A stretch of 64,000 bases of DNA from Streptomyces sp. 378 (GTDB lineage: Bacteria > Actinomycetota > Actinomycetes > Streptomycetales > Streptomycetaceae). Below the pieces are notes generated by a model. That model did no database searches. It was given only the letters and a program-made list of their open reading frames with translations, and was not told where the DNA came from. The position numbers and the translations under genes are program-made. Each line of letters begins with the position of its first letter. Positions within the stretch are counted from its first letter, which is position 1. This document shows positions 7,439-15,574 of this stretch, piece by piece. The stretch lies in contig NZ_JASKMS010000010.1 in NCBI RefSeq assembly GCF_030124145.1, forward strand, positions 62,001-126,000, written 5' to 3'.

Positions 7439-8878
7439 TCACCCGGTCGCGGCCTCGGCCATCAGCCGTACGCCGTCGGCGATCCTGGCGGGCGGCACAT
7501 GGGCGTAACCGAGGACGAGCCGGACCTCCTCGGCACCCTCCGGTTCGGTGCGCGGGTGGGCGTACGCCGACAGCGGGCGTACCGCCACTCCCGCCTCCGC
7601 CACGCGCGCGAGGAAGCGCTCCTCCGGTCCGTACCGACCCGGCAGTGTGGCGATCACATGCAGGCCCGCGGCGATCCCGGACACCCGGGATCCGGGGAAG
7701 TGCGCGTCCAGGGCGGCGACCAGCGCGTCACGCCGCTCGCGGTAGGCGCGCTGGCAGCGGCGCAGCTGGCGGTCGTAGTCGCCGCGTTCCAGGAAGCGGG
7801 CGAACACCGCCTGGTCGAGGGCGGGGTGGCCGAGGTCCATGGTGCGTTTGCGTTCGACGATCTCCTGCGCCCAGGACTCCGGCACCAGCAGCCAGCCCAG
7901 CCGCAGGCCCGGGGCGAGGGACTTGCTGACCGAGCCCGTGTAGGCCACGCGGTCCGGGTCGAGGCCCTGGAGCGCGCCGACGGGAGCACGGTCGTAGCGG
8001 AAGTCGCCGTCGTAGTCGTCCTCCAGGACGATGCCGTCCACGGACCGCGCCCAGTCCAGCAACGCGGCGCGACGCCGGGCCGAGTAGGCGATGCCGCTGG
8101 GGAACTGGTGGGCCGGGGTCGTCACCACGGCCCGTAGGCCCGACGCCCGCAGCGGCCCGGGGGCGACCCCCTCCTCGTCCACCGGCAGCGGTACGGCGCC
8201 GACCCCGGCCGCGCCGTACAGCGCGTCGTGCTGGGGACTGCCCGGGTTCTCCACGCCGACCGCGCGCACCCCGCGCGCGTGCAGCGCGAAACCGAACAGG
8301 GTCGTCGCCTGGGCCACCCCCGAGACGACCACGATCCGTTCCGGGTCGGCCACCACGCCCCGCCGCCGGGCGAGCAGTTCGGCCAGCGCGCTGCGCAGCC
8401 GCGGCAGCCCGCGCGGATCGGGGTAGCCCAACTCCTGGTGCGGCAGTTCCGCCAGCACACCGCGGTGCGCGGCGGCCCACGCCGCCCGCGGGAACAGCGC
8501 CAGGTCCGGGGTCCCGGGCACGAAGTCCGCCCGGGAGCCGGGCGATCGCGGAGCGAGGTCGTGCGCCCGCGGCCGCGCGGCCCGGACGGCCGCGCCCACC
8601 CACGTGCCGGCGCCCCGGCCGCTGCGCAAGTACCCCTCCGCCGTCAGCTGCTCGTATGCCTCCGTGACCAGCCCGCGCGACACCCCGAGGTCCGCCGCGA
8701 GGTCCCGGCTCGACGGCAGCCGGGTGCCCGGCGTGAGCCGGCCCGAGCGGACCGCCTCGCGCAGCGCCGCCTGCAGGGAACGGCCCCGTGTGCGTGCCGG
8801 TGCCGACGCGGCGGGGAGCAGCAGTTCCCAGGCGGCGGACGCGGCACCGTCGCCCGGGACGCTCTGCGTTGGTCTCAT
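7439..8878 (-). CDS. MocR/PdxR-type regulator (GntR wHTH fused to aminotransferase fold)
   Basis: A 479-residue protein with two modules. A GntR winged helix (about 30-100) shows RLPSSRDLAADLGVSRGLV and YEQLTAEGYLRSGRGAGTWV. A class I aminotransferase-like domain (about 120-475) includes LEDDYDGDFRYDR and the likely PLP lysine in TGSVSKSLAPGLRLGW. MocR proteins sense PLP or amino compounds and usually control an adjacent gene. The only close neighbour is the alpha/beta hydrolase upstream on the same strand, so the target is unclear. Confidence 0.93.
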   Translation of the reverse strand: MRPTQSVPGDGAASAAWELLLPAASAPARTRGRSLQAALREAVRSGRLTPGTRLPSSRDLAADLGVSRGLVTEAYEQLTAEGYLRSGRGAGTWVGAAVRAARPRAHDLAPRSPGSRADFVPGTPDLALFPRAAWAAAHRGVLAELPHQELGYPDPRGLPRLRSALAELLARRRGVVADPERIVVVSGVAQATTLFGFALHARGVRAVGVENPGSPQHDALYGAAGVGAVPLPVDEEGVAPGPLRASGLRAVVTTPAHQFPSGIAYSARRRAALLDWARSVDGIVLEDDYDGDFRYDRAPVGALQGLDPDRVAYTGSVSKSLAPGLRLGWLLVPESWAQEIVERKRTMDLGHPALDQAVFARFLERGDYDRQLRRCQRAYRERRDALVAALDAHFPGSRVSGIAAGLHVIATLPGRYGPEERFLARVAEAGVAVRPLSAYAHPRTEPEGAEEVRLVLGYAHVPPARIADGVRLMAEAATG

Positions 8879-8911
8879 GGGGGGAGACCTTAAGCCGTCC
8901 CCGGCGTGGGG

Positions 8912-9742
8912 TCAGCGGCTGCCGTCGAGCACCACCCGGGCCACCAGCGCCGGGTCGTCGTTCATCGGGACGTGGCCGCAGCCGGGCAGCCGCACCAGCC
9001 GGGCCCCGGGGATGACGCCCTTGGCGCGCACGCCCTGGCGGGGGATGAGCAGCCGGTCCCGGTTGCCCCACGCCACGGTGACCGGCGTGCCCACGATGTC
9101 GTCGGTGAACCGCACGGTCCGGCCGGAGCGCAGCGTCTCGGAGAACCCCTGGGCACGGGCCAGCGCGAGCGTCTCGGCGACCACGGCCTCGGGGGACCGG
9201 CGGCCCGGGCGGGCGTAGATGGTGCTCGTCAGCAGGGTGCGGCCGAGGGCCGGGCGGGCCAGTCGCTCCACCAGCGGCGGCGGCATCCGCCGGGCGATCT
9301 GCCGCATCGTCATCAGCACCGTGAAGGCGTAGCGGCGCTCGGCCGCGTTCCAGAACCCGGCGGGGGACAGGGCGGTGACCGAGCGGACGAGGCGCGTGCG
9401 GGCCAGGTCCAGGGCCAGCAGGCCGCCCAGCGAGTTTCCGGCCACGTGCGGCCGTTCGATCTCCAGTGCTTCGCACAGGGCCGTGAGGACCGCGCTCATC
9501 GTGGGCAGGTCGTGCGCCATGCCGTCCGGCAGCGCCGGTGACTCGCCGCAGCCGGGCAGGTCCACGGCGATCACATCGCGCTCGGCCGCCAGCGCGGGGA
9601 TCACCGGGTCCCACACCTGGCGGTGGTGACCGATGCCGTGCAGCAGGAGGAGCGGCTCGCCGCTGCCCCGGCGCGTGTAGGACAGGGTCACGCTCTGCTC
9701 GCCCTGCGCGGAGGCGACGTTGAAGGAGACGGTGGCGGACAT
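8912..9742 (-). CDS. Alpha/beta hydrolase
   Basis: A 276-residue alpha/beta hydrolase, probably cytoplasmic. Visible elements are the oxyanion HGIG (35-38), the nucleophile elbow AGNSLGG with Ser104, a likely acid Asp in WGNRDRLL and the catalytic His in GCGHVPMNDDP. The whole triad is present, so it should be active; esters or C-C bonds in small hydrophobic substrates are plausible, but the substrate cannot be named. ATG 9742 (MSATVSF) has GAGGAG just upstream. The MocR regulator lies 33 bp downstream on the same strand. Confidence 0.9.
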   Translation of the reverse strand: MSATVSFNVASAQGEQSVTLSYTRRGSGEPLLLLHGIGHHRQVWDPVIPALAAERDVIAVDLPGCGESPALPDGMAHDLPTMSAVLTALCEALEIERPHVAGNSLGGLLALDLARTRLVRSVTALSPAGFWNAAERRYAFTVLMTMRQIARRMPPPLVERLARPALGRTLLTSTIYARPGRRSPEAVVAETLALARAQGFSETLRSGRTVRFTDDIVGTPVTVAWGNRDRLLIPRQGVRAKGVIPGARLVRLPGCGHVPMNDDPALVARVVLDGSR

Positions 9743-9849
9743 GGGGTGCTCCTCGGCTGTACTCGCTGACGGACGCCGTAGACAGCTTGTCAGCAATTGC
9801 TACTCGCGGGTAGCCCCATGGTGGCGTCACCTTCACGGCCCCGGGCCGC

Positions 9850-10500
9850 TCAACGCGACCGGCGCACCTCCCGGTTGAACTCACCGTGCCCGAACGACCG
9901 GAACAGGCCGACCCGCGGGGGCAGCAGCCACATCTCCACGGCGCGTGCCGCCCGGTTGCCCCCGAGATCGAGCACGCGCCCGGTTGGCGGCCCCAACTCC
10001 CCGGGCAGGGCCGTCACCTGCTCCCTGGCACCCGGGTCTTCCCCCCAGGCAAAGACGTTGTGCTCGCCCGGCACACGGTCCGGTTCCGCCATCACCCGGC
10101 AGGACCGTGTTGAGCGTCTTCACCACGCGTGCCCGCGCAAGCGCCCGCTGGTCCGCTCACCACCGCTGTCCGACCCGACGGGGGACAGCCGCGACTCACC
10201 CTCCGCGAACGCGGCGGATCGGCCACGTCCACGAGGACTTCCCGCCGAGGTTTGCCGCCCCTCCGCCTCCCGCGCGGTGAGCGCCACCCGCCCTCCGGCC
10301 GCGTTCACCACGACCTGCCCGAACTCCGCCGCCTCCGCGAACGTCCCCATGCCCGCATCCGGCGCGGACCACCGCACGGCGGCCGCGTCGTCCCTCGTGC
10401 GCGAGCCCGGCCGCACCTCGTGGCCCGGCTCCACCGGCCGTTCGCCGAGCGTGCGCCCGACCTGTCCCCCCGTGCCCGACGCCGCGTACCGCGTCGCCAC
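9850..10500 (-). pseudogene. Decayed NADPH-dependent F420 reductase-like gene
   Basis: The minus strand holds scattered pieces of a Rossmann NADPH:F420 oxidoreductase across two frames. In order these are: a damaged glycine-rich start (GTGGQVGRTLGERPVEPGHE); TFAEAAEFGQVVVNAAGG; then in another frame ARARVVKTLNTVL (near 10090-10130); then back in the first frame MAEPDRVPGEHNVFAWGED, GRVLDLGG and VGLFRSFGHGEFN near the C-terminus. The pieces follow family order but need at least two frameshifts (about 10145 and 10100), and the middle is shortened. No intact protein can be made. This explains the otherwise gene-free interval between the hydrolase and the sigma-factor gene. Confidence 0.75.
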
Positions 10501-10602
10501 CTTCCGGCCGTACCGCCGTTCACCGGTGCCCTATCGGCCAGTCTGTCCGGGAAGAGACGGTTCCGCCTGGACAGGGCCGCAGCGGTGGGCTGGGATGGAG
10601 CC

Positions 10603-11487
10603 GTGACCACCGAGACCGCGACCGATGTCTTCGAAGCACACCGTCCCGTCCTGCTGGGCGTCGCCTACCGCATGCTGGGGCGCGTCGCCGACGCGGAGGA
10701 CGTGGTCCAGGAAGCCTGGCTGCGCTGGTCCGGCGCCGCTCGCGACGACGTGCGCGAACCACGCGGCTACCTCGTGCGGATCACCACCCGGCTCGCCATC
10801 GACCGGCTGCGCCAGATCAAGGCCCGCGACGAGACGTACGTCGGCCCCTGGCTGCCCGAGCCCTACGTCACCGACTTCGGCGACACCGTTCCGGACACCG
10901 CCGAGCGCGCCGTGCTCGCCGACTCCGTCTCCCTCGCCGTCCTCGTCGTACTGGAGTCGCTGTCGCCGCTGGAGCGGGCCGTGTTCGTGCTGCGCGAGGC
11001 CTTCGGCTTCCCCTACGCCGACATCGCCGCCATGCTCGACCGCGGCGAACCGGCGGTGCGCCAGCTGGCCGGGCGGGCCCGCAAGCACGTCGGGGAGCGG
11101 CGCCCGCGCTACGAGGTCGACCCCGCCCAGCGCCGCGACCTCACCGAGCGATTTCTCGCCGCCGCCGCCGACGGCGACCTCGAAGGCCTGATGGCGCTGC
11201 TCGCCCCGGAGGTGCGGCTCGTCGGCGACAGCGGCGGCAAGTCGCGGGCGCCGCTGCGGGTCCTGCGGAGCGCCGACAAGGTGGGCCGCTTCCTCGTCGG
11301 CGCGGCGCGCAAGGGTGTCGCGGACTTCTCCGTCCGTTTCCTGGAGCTCAACGGCGGCCCGGCCGTCCTCGTCCTGTCCGGCGGCAGGCCCGATTCCGTC
11401 TTCCAGATCGACGTCGCCGACGGCCGGGTCCAGGCCGTCTACGTCATCCGCAACCCCGACAAGCTGCGGTCACTGGCCGCCGCGTGA
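10603..11487 (+). CDS. sigJ: ECF41-type (SigJ-like) RNA polymerase sigma factor
   Basis: A 294-residue extracytoplasmic-function sigma factor. Region 2 (about 10-75) includes FEAHRPVLLGVAYRMLG and DAEDVVQEAWLRW. Region 4 (about 110-165) includes LSPLERAVFVLREAFGF. A SnoaL-like C-terminal extension (about 175-290) carries DSGGK, matching the conserved DGGGK motif of ECF41 factors. In that group the extension replaces a separate anti-sigma factor by controlling polymerase binding, consistent with the absence of an anti-sigma gene nearby. The start is GTG 10603. The symbol follows the SigJ-type architecture; orthology was not tested. Confidence 0.92.
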   Translation: MTTETATDVFEAHRPVLLGVAYRMLGRVADAEDVVQEAWLRWSGAARDDVREPRGYLVRITTRLAIDRLRQIKARDETYVGPWLPEPYVTDFGDTVPDTAERAVLADSVSLAVLVVLESLSPLERAVFVLREAFGFPYADIAAMLDRGEPAVRQLAGRARKHVGERRPRYEVDPAQRRDLTERFLAAAADGDLEGLMALLAPEVRLVGDSGGKSRAPLRVLRSADKVGRFLVGAARKGVADFSVRFLELNGGPAVLVLSGGRPDSVFQIDVADGRVQAVYVIRNPDKLRSLAAA

Positions 11488-11544
11488 CCGGACGACCCGG
11501 GCCCGCCGAGGCCCCCGACCACGGGCCGTGAACGTTCCCGGCCA

Positions 11545-11579
11545 TTGGTCTTGACCAAGGATCAGGGCCGCCCTATGGT
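11545..11579 (+). promoter_or_regulatory. Promoter with GntR/HutC-type operator
   Basis: TTGACC (11551-11556) and TATGGT (11574-11579), separated by 17 bp, form a good housekeeping promoter for the GntR gene. The inverted repeat TTGGTC-TT-GACCAA (11545-11558) overlaps the -35 element. It resembles the TGGTCTAGACCA sites bound by HutC/DasR-type GntR proteins. Its position predicts repression, either autoregulation or control by a DasR-like protein. Confidence 0.75.
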
Positions 11580-11654
11580 CGCAGAGAAGTGCAACAACCT
11601 TTAATAAACAAGGGCGCTGAAACGCCGCCGACCACGGCTATCGCGGAGGACAGG

Positions 11655-12416
11655 GTGGGGACCACGCAGCTGGAATCGGTGCAGGAACCGAAGTACTGGC
11701 ATCTCAAGACGGTGCTCAGCCAAGCGCTCGACTCGGAGTTCTCGGTGGGGGAGATCCTTCCCAACGAGCGCGACCTCGCGGCCCGCTTCGGCGTCGCCCG
11801 CGCCACGCTCCGCCAGGCCCTGGAGCAGCTCGAACTCGAAGGCAGGCTGCAGCGCCGCCGCGGAGTCGGGACGACCGTCGCGCCGCCCCGCGTGGGCGTC
11901 TCGCTCGGCACCGGCCCGCACACCTGGCCGGGCGGTCCCGAGGACGCCTGGCAGCCCGTCGACTGCACGGCGGCGGTGCCGCCCGCGGCGGTCGCCGAGG
12001 CGCTGGAGACCGGCGAGGAGGAGTCCGTGCACGTCGTGCGCCGCTCCCGTGTCTCGCACGGCCGGCCCGTGGCCGCGGAACTGCTCTACGTCCCGCGGTC
12101 CTCGGTACCCGACCTCGCCGGCATCGACGCGGCGTCCGCGGCGGCACGCGCGCGTGCGGTGCTGCGCGAGCTGCAGCGGCTGGAGCCGGAGCGGCAGGAG
12201 AACGCGGTGGAACTCGGCTCCGCCGGCGCCGACGAGGCGAAGGAACTGGACCGGCTGCCCGGAGCGCCCGTGCTGGTGGTGACCACGCGGTTCGTCGCAG
12301 GGGGACGGACGGCCGCGTTGTCGGTGGCGACCTATCGCGCCGATACGTGCCGGTTGACCTTCGGCGACTCGGGGGACGTGGAGATTCACGCCGGGCTTCA
12401 GCGGCAGGCTTCCTGA
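11655..12416 (+). CDS. GntR/HutC family regulator with UTRA domain
   Basis: A 253-residue regulator. The N-terminal winged helix (about 12-80) has NERDLAARFGVARATLRQAL and GRLQRRRGVGTTV. The C-terminal half (about 95-245) fits a UTRA effector domain (VHVVRRSRVSHGRPVAAELLYVP). GTG 11655 was chosen because GGAGGA precedes it. An in-frame GTG at 11589 would add 22 residues and bring a TTA codon (11601) into the gene, making it bldA-dependent. The gene faces a ROK repressor; the pairing and operator type suggest sugar-responsive control, but no transport genes are adjacent. Confidence 0.9.
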   Translation: MGTTQLESVQEPKYWHLKTVLSQALDSEFSVGEILPNERDLAARFGVARATLRQALEQLELEGRLQRRRGVGTTVAPPRVGVSLGTGPHTWPGGPEDAWQPVDCTAAVPPAAVAEALETGEEESVHVVRRSRVSHGRPVAAELLYVPRSSVPDLAGIDAASAAARARAVLRELQRLEPERQENAVELGSAGADEAKELDRLPGAPVLVVTTRFVAGGRTAALSVATYRADTCRLTFGDSGDVEIHAGLQRQAS

Positions 12417-12440
12417 CCCGGGCGCCGTGAGCCGTGCGGT

Positions 12441-12492
12441 GAGCGGGGCTGCGGGTTCGTCGTGGCTTGTCGCGCGGTTCTGCGCCCCCCCG
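12441..12492 (-). repeat. Streptomyces intergenic repeat (GCGCGGGGAACTGCGCGAC family), copy 1
   Basis: Read on the minus strand, this stretch contains GCGCGACAAGCCACGACGAA followed by CCCGCAGCCCCGC. It resembles the tail of a short repeat I know to be very common in Streptomyces intergenic DNA. It lies between convergent gene ends, the usual position. Assignment rests on recall and on similarity to copies at 57467 and 61486. Confidence 0.6.
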
Positions 12493-12510
12493 GGGGAGGG
12501 CGCCGGCCGC

Positions 12511-13653
12511 TCAAGGGCGTTCCACGGTGAAGAGCTGTTCCTCCACGTGGTCCAGGGCCAGGCGCAGGGCGCCCGTCGCCACGGCCGCGTCTCCCAGGCT
12601 GGAGAGGGTCACCTCCGGGGGGCGCAGACAGTAGCGGGCGAGTTCCCGGCGCAGGGGTGGCAGGACGCCGTCCAGACCTGCCGCCCAGCCGCCGATGACG
12701 ACCAGCTCCGGGTCCAGGGCGAGGACGAGGGCCGCCACGTCGTGGACCAGGCGCTGGATGAAGCGGTCGACGGCCGCGCGGGCCCGCTGGTCGCCGCCGC
12801 GGGCCTGGGCGAAGACCTCGGCGACGGCCTGCTCGTCGAGCGGGTGCAAGGGCTCGTCGGTGGTCGACAGGAGCGTCTCGGGCGTCACCCCCCGGCCCAG
12901 CAGATGCAGCGCGCCGATCTCGCCGGCCGCTCCGCCGTAACCCCGGTGCAGCCGGCCCCCGATCAGCGAACCGGCGCCCGGGCTGAGCCCCGCCAGCACG
13001 AACACCACGTCGTCCGACTCGGTGGCGGCGCCCTTCCAGTGCTCGGCGACGGCCGCGGCGTTGGCGTCGTTCTCGACCAGCACCGGGCACTTGAACGACC
13101 GGCTCAGCCGCTCGCCCAGCCGCAGCCCCGTCCAGCCCGGCAGCGCCGTGCCCAGCCGCACCGTGCCGTCCGCCTCGACGATCCCGGGCGTGGCCACGCC
13201 CACGGCCCGCAGCGAGCCGCGTGCGACCCCGGCCCGCCGCAGCAGCTCCGCGACGGCACCGCGCAGCCGCTCCAGCCGCTCGTCGGCCCCCGCCGTCTCG
13301 GGGACCTCCTTGGCCTGGGCGCCGATCACCCGGCCGTCCAGGTCGGACAGCAGCGCGGCCACCCGGTGCGCCCCGATCTCCAGCCCCAGCAGATGCCCGG
13401 CCTCCGCCCGGAAGCGGAACCGCCGCGCCGGGCGCCCCTGCCGCCGGGCGGCGCCCTCCTCGGCGGCCTTCTCGACGACGAGCCCGGCCTCGATGAGCCC
13501 CTCGACGACGCCCTCGACGGTCGGCCGGGACAGCCCCGTCACCCGGGTGATCTCGGTCAGCGTCGCGCAGTCCGTGGCACGCAACGCGTGCAGCACCACC
13601 GCGGAGTTGATCCGTCGCAGCAGCGAGGGGTCCCCGCCGGTCAGCCGCCCCAC
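12511..13653 (-). CDS. ROK family transcriptional repressor
   Basis: A 380-residue protein. The N-terminal winged helix (about 8-75) contains LTEITRVTGLSRPTVEGVVE, and the ROK kinase-like fold follows (about 90-375) with LLGLEIGAHRVAALLSDL, GVATPGIVEADG, LVENDANAAAVAEHW and GGAAGEIGALHL. The CxCGxxGC zinc motif expected just after GEIG is absent; the chain instead continues with LGRGVTPETLLS. Repressor function without the motif is possible, but sugar kinase activity is unlikely. GTG 13653 was chosen because GGGAGGA precedes it. Confidence 0.92.
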   Translation of the reverse strand: MGRLTGGDPSLLRRINSAVVLHALRATDCATLTEITRVTGLSRPTVEGVVEGLIEAGLVVEKAAEEGAARRQGRPARRFRFRAEAGHLLGLEIGAHRVAALLSDLDGRVIGAQAKEVPETAGADERLERLRGAVAELLRRAGVARGSLRAVGVATPGIVEADGTVRLGTALPGWTGLRLGERLSRSFKCPVLVENDANAAAVAEHWKGAATESDDVVFVLAGLSPGAGSLIGGRLHRGYGGAAGEIGALHLLGRGVTPETLLSTTDEPLHPLDEQAVAEVFAQARGGDQRARAAVDRFIQRLVHDVAALVLALDPELVVIGGWAAGLDGVLPPLRRELARYCLRPPEVTLSSLGDAAVATGALRLALDHVEEQLFTVERP

Positions 13654-13741
13654 CGTCCGTCCTCCCAGGTCGTGCGCGTGTTGGCCGGATCGTACTTCGC
13701 TACGGCACACCCCGGCGAGGGGCAGACGCCGGCTCTCGCGA

Positions 13742-14404
13742 TCAGCCCGGCGCCACGAAGCCGGACTCGTACGCCGCGATCACGGCCTGGGTGCGATCGC
13801 GCGCCCCCAATTTCGCCAGCACCGAGCTGACACGCGACTTCACGGTCTCGGTCCCCACGACCAGGCGGGCGGCGATCTCCGCGTTGGACAGGCCCCGCGC
13901 CATCAGCCGCAACACCTCGGCCTCGCGCTCGGTGAGCTGGGCCCGCTCCAGCAGCGCCCGAGCCGCGCGGTTCCCTCCGGTGTCGCCGTACTCGGCGGCG
14001 AGCTGCCGCACCGAGGCCGGGAACAGCAGCGACTCGCCCTCGGCGATCAACCGCACCGCGTGCACGATCTCGGCGGGCCGGGCACGCTTCAGCAGGAACC
14101 CGTCGGCTCCCGCCCGCAGCGCCTCGTACACGTACTCGTCGTTCTCGAAGGTCGTCACCACGAGGATCCTGGGCGGCTCGTCGACCGTCCGCAGCAACGC
14201 CCGGGTGGCCTCGATGCCGTCCAGCAGCGGCATCCGGACGTCCATGGCGACCACGTCCGGCCGCAGCCGCCGTACGAGCGGGATCACCGCCGCCCCGTCG
14301 GCGGCCTCCCCGACGACCTCGATGTCGGGCTGTGCCTCCAGCACGGCCCGCAGACCCGCGCGCACGAGGGGTTCGTCGTCGACGAGGAGTACGGTGACCG
14401 GCAT
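13742..14404 (-). CDS. NarL/LuxR-type two-component response regulator
   Basis: A 220-residue regulator. The receiver domain (1-120) has acidic Asp9-Asp10, phosphoacceptor Asp55 (VVAMDVRMP) and the conserved Lys in GFLLKRARP. The LuxR helix-turn-helix (about 155-215) reads LTEREAEVLRLMARGLSNAE. It begins 14 bp after the remnant of its partner histidine kinase on the same strand. Because that kinase has lost its sensor half, this regulator may now be orphaned or phosphorylated by another kinase. Confidence 0.93.
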   Translation of the reverse strand: MPVTVLLVDDEPLVRAGLRAVLEAQPDIEVVGEAADGAAVIPLVRRLRPDVVAMDVRMPLLDGIEATRALLRTVDEPPRILVVTTFENDEYVYEALRAGADGFLLKRARPAEIVHAVRLIAEGESLLFPASVRQLAAEYGDTGGNRAARALLERAQLTEREAEVLRLMARGLSNAEIAARLVVGTETVKSRVSSVLAKLGARDRTQAVIAAYESGFVAPG

Positions 14405-14418
14405 CGCACCAGCGTAGA

Positions 14419-15009
14419 TCAACTCAGCGGCAACTCGGCATGGACATGCCAGTCGCCTTCGTCGGGTCCGGTCCGGGCCCGCCCGCCGAGCAGAGCCGCG
14501 CGTTCCCGTATCCCCCGCAGGCCGCTGCCGCGCCCGGAGCCGGACCTCCCGGCCGGCAGCGGATTGCGTATCGCGAGGACGACGGTGCCCTCGCCGACGT
14601 GCACGCGGACGCGCACCGGGACCGCCCCCGCGTGCCGCAGCACATTGGTCAGCGACTCCTGGAGGATCCGGTAGCCCTCCCGGGACACCGTCCCGGGCAC
14701 ACTCTCCACCGGACCGGTCACCTCGGCGTCGACCTTCGCCCCGGAGGCCCGGGCCGACACCAGCAGCCGGTCGGCGTCGGCGAGGGTCGGTCTGCCGCTC
14801 ACCGGCCTCTGCGACTCGCGCAGCACGCCGAGCACCCGCTCCAGGTCCTCCAGGGCGGCCCGCCCGGTCTCCTCGATGGCACCCAGGGCGCGAGCGGTGA
14901 AGGCCGGATCGCCCGCCGCCCGGGCGGCCCCCGCCTGCACGACGGCGACGGTGAGGGCGTGGCCGATGGAGTCGTGCAACTCACGGGCGATCCGGGCGCG
15001 TTCCAGGCC
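14419..15009 (-). pseudogene. 5'-truncated NarL-family sensor histidine kinase
   Basis: The last 195 codons or so of a histidine kinase. They hold the phosphoacceptor box ARIARELHDSIGHALTVAVV, the HisKA_3 helices and a HATPase domain with LQESLTNVLRHAG and GSGLRGIRERA. Family similarity stops abruptly upstream of ERARIARE, near 15005. Beyond that point the same DNA is the coding strand of an ABC permease fragment in the opposite direction. The minus frame happens to stay open to 15603, but that part is antisense. All membrane and sensor segments are gone, and no start with a ribosome site was found at the junction. Confidence 0.85.
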
Positions 15010-15519
15010 GTGTCGTCGGAGTTCCGCCCGGGCGCACTCCGGCTGTCCCTGGCCGCGGTGCCGCGGCGCGGCCGGTGGTTCGCGGCCAAGGCGGCCGTCA
15101 TCGCCGCACCGGCGCTCCTCGTGGGGCTGGTGACGGCCGTCGCCGCCCTCCTCGTGGCGCGGGCGGGCCTCGGCCCGGCGGCCGACGGGCTCAGCGCCGG
15201 TGAGCAGGCGCGCGGTGTCGTGGGCTGCGGCGTCTACCTCATGCTGATGGCCCTGTTCGCCGCCGGAATCGCCGCCCTGCTGCGCAGCGGAGTGGCCACC
15301 CTCTCCCTGCTGGTGCCGTTCATCCTCGTCGTGTCCTTCGTGATCGGCGACGCGACGGGCACCGTGGCCGACTTCCTGCCCGACAAGGCGGGTCAGCTCG
15401 TCCTCCGGGAGACCTACGACGGCTCCCTCGGGCCGTGGTCGGGGCTCGCGGTGACCGCGCTGTGGACGGCCGCCGCCCTGCTGGCCGGGGCCTGGAGCCT
15501 GCGGCGCAGGGACGCCTGA
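15010..15519 (+). pseudogene. 5'-truncated ABC-2-like transporter permease
   Basis: The plus strand from about 15010 encodes the last 169 residues of an ABC transporter permease. Similarity begins at VSSEFRPGALRLSLAAVP, which in intact homologues follows the first transmembrane helices, and continues through hydrophobic segments (PALLVGLVTAVAALLVA, VYLMLMALFAAGIAAL, LSLLVPFILVVSFVIG) to the natural end SLRRRDA. The N-terminus and the expected ATPase gene are missing, replaced at the junction by the head of a histidine kinase running the other way. A GTG at 15010 exists, but a lone half-permease is unlikely to function. Confidence 0.85.
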
Positions 15520-15574
15520 CGGCCGACCGGATGACGGCCCGCCAAGTGTCAGTGCGGGCGGGTTTACTGGAGCC

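Noticed and set aside
9797..10606. 269-codon plus-strand frame upstream of the sigma factor
   Set aside because: Arg/Pro/Ser-rich with no motif; the opposite strand carries the F420 reductase remnant that explains the interval.
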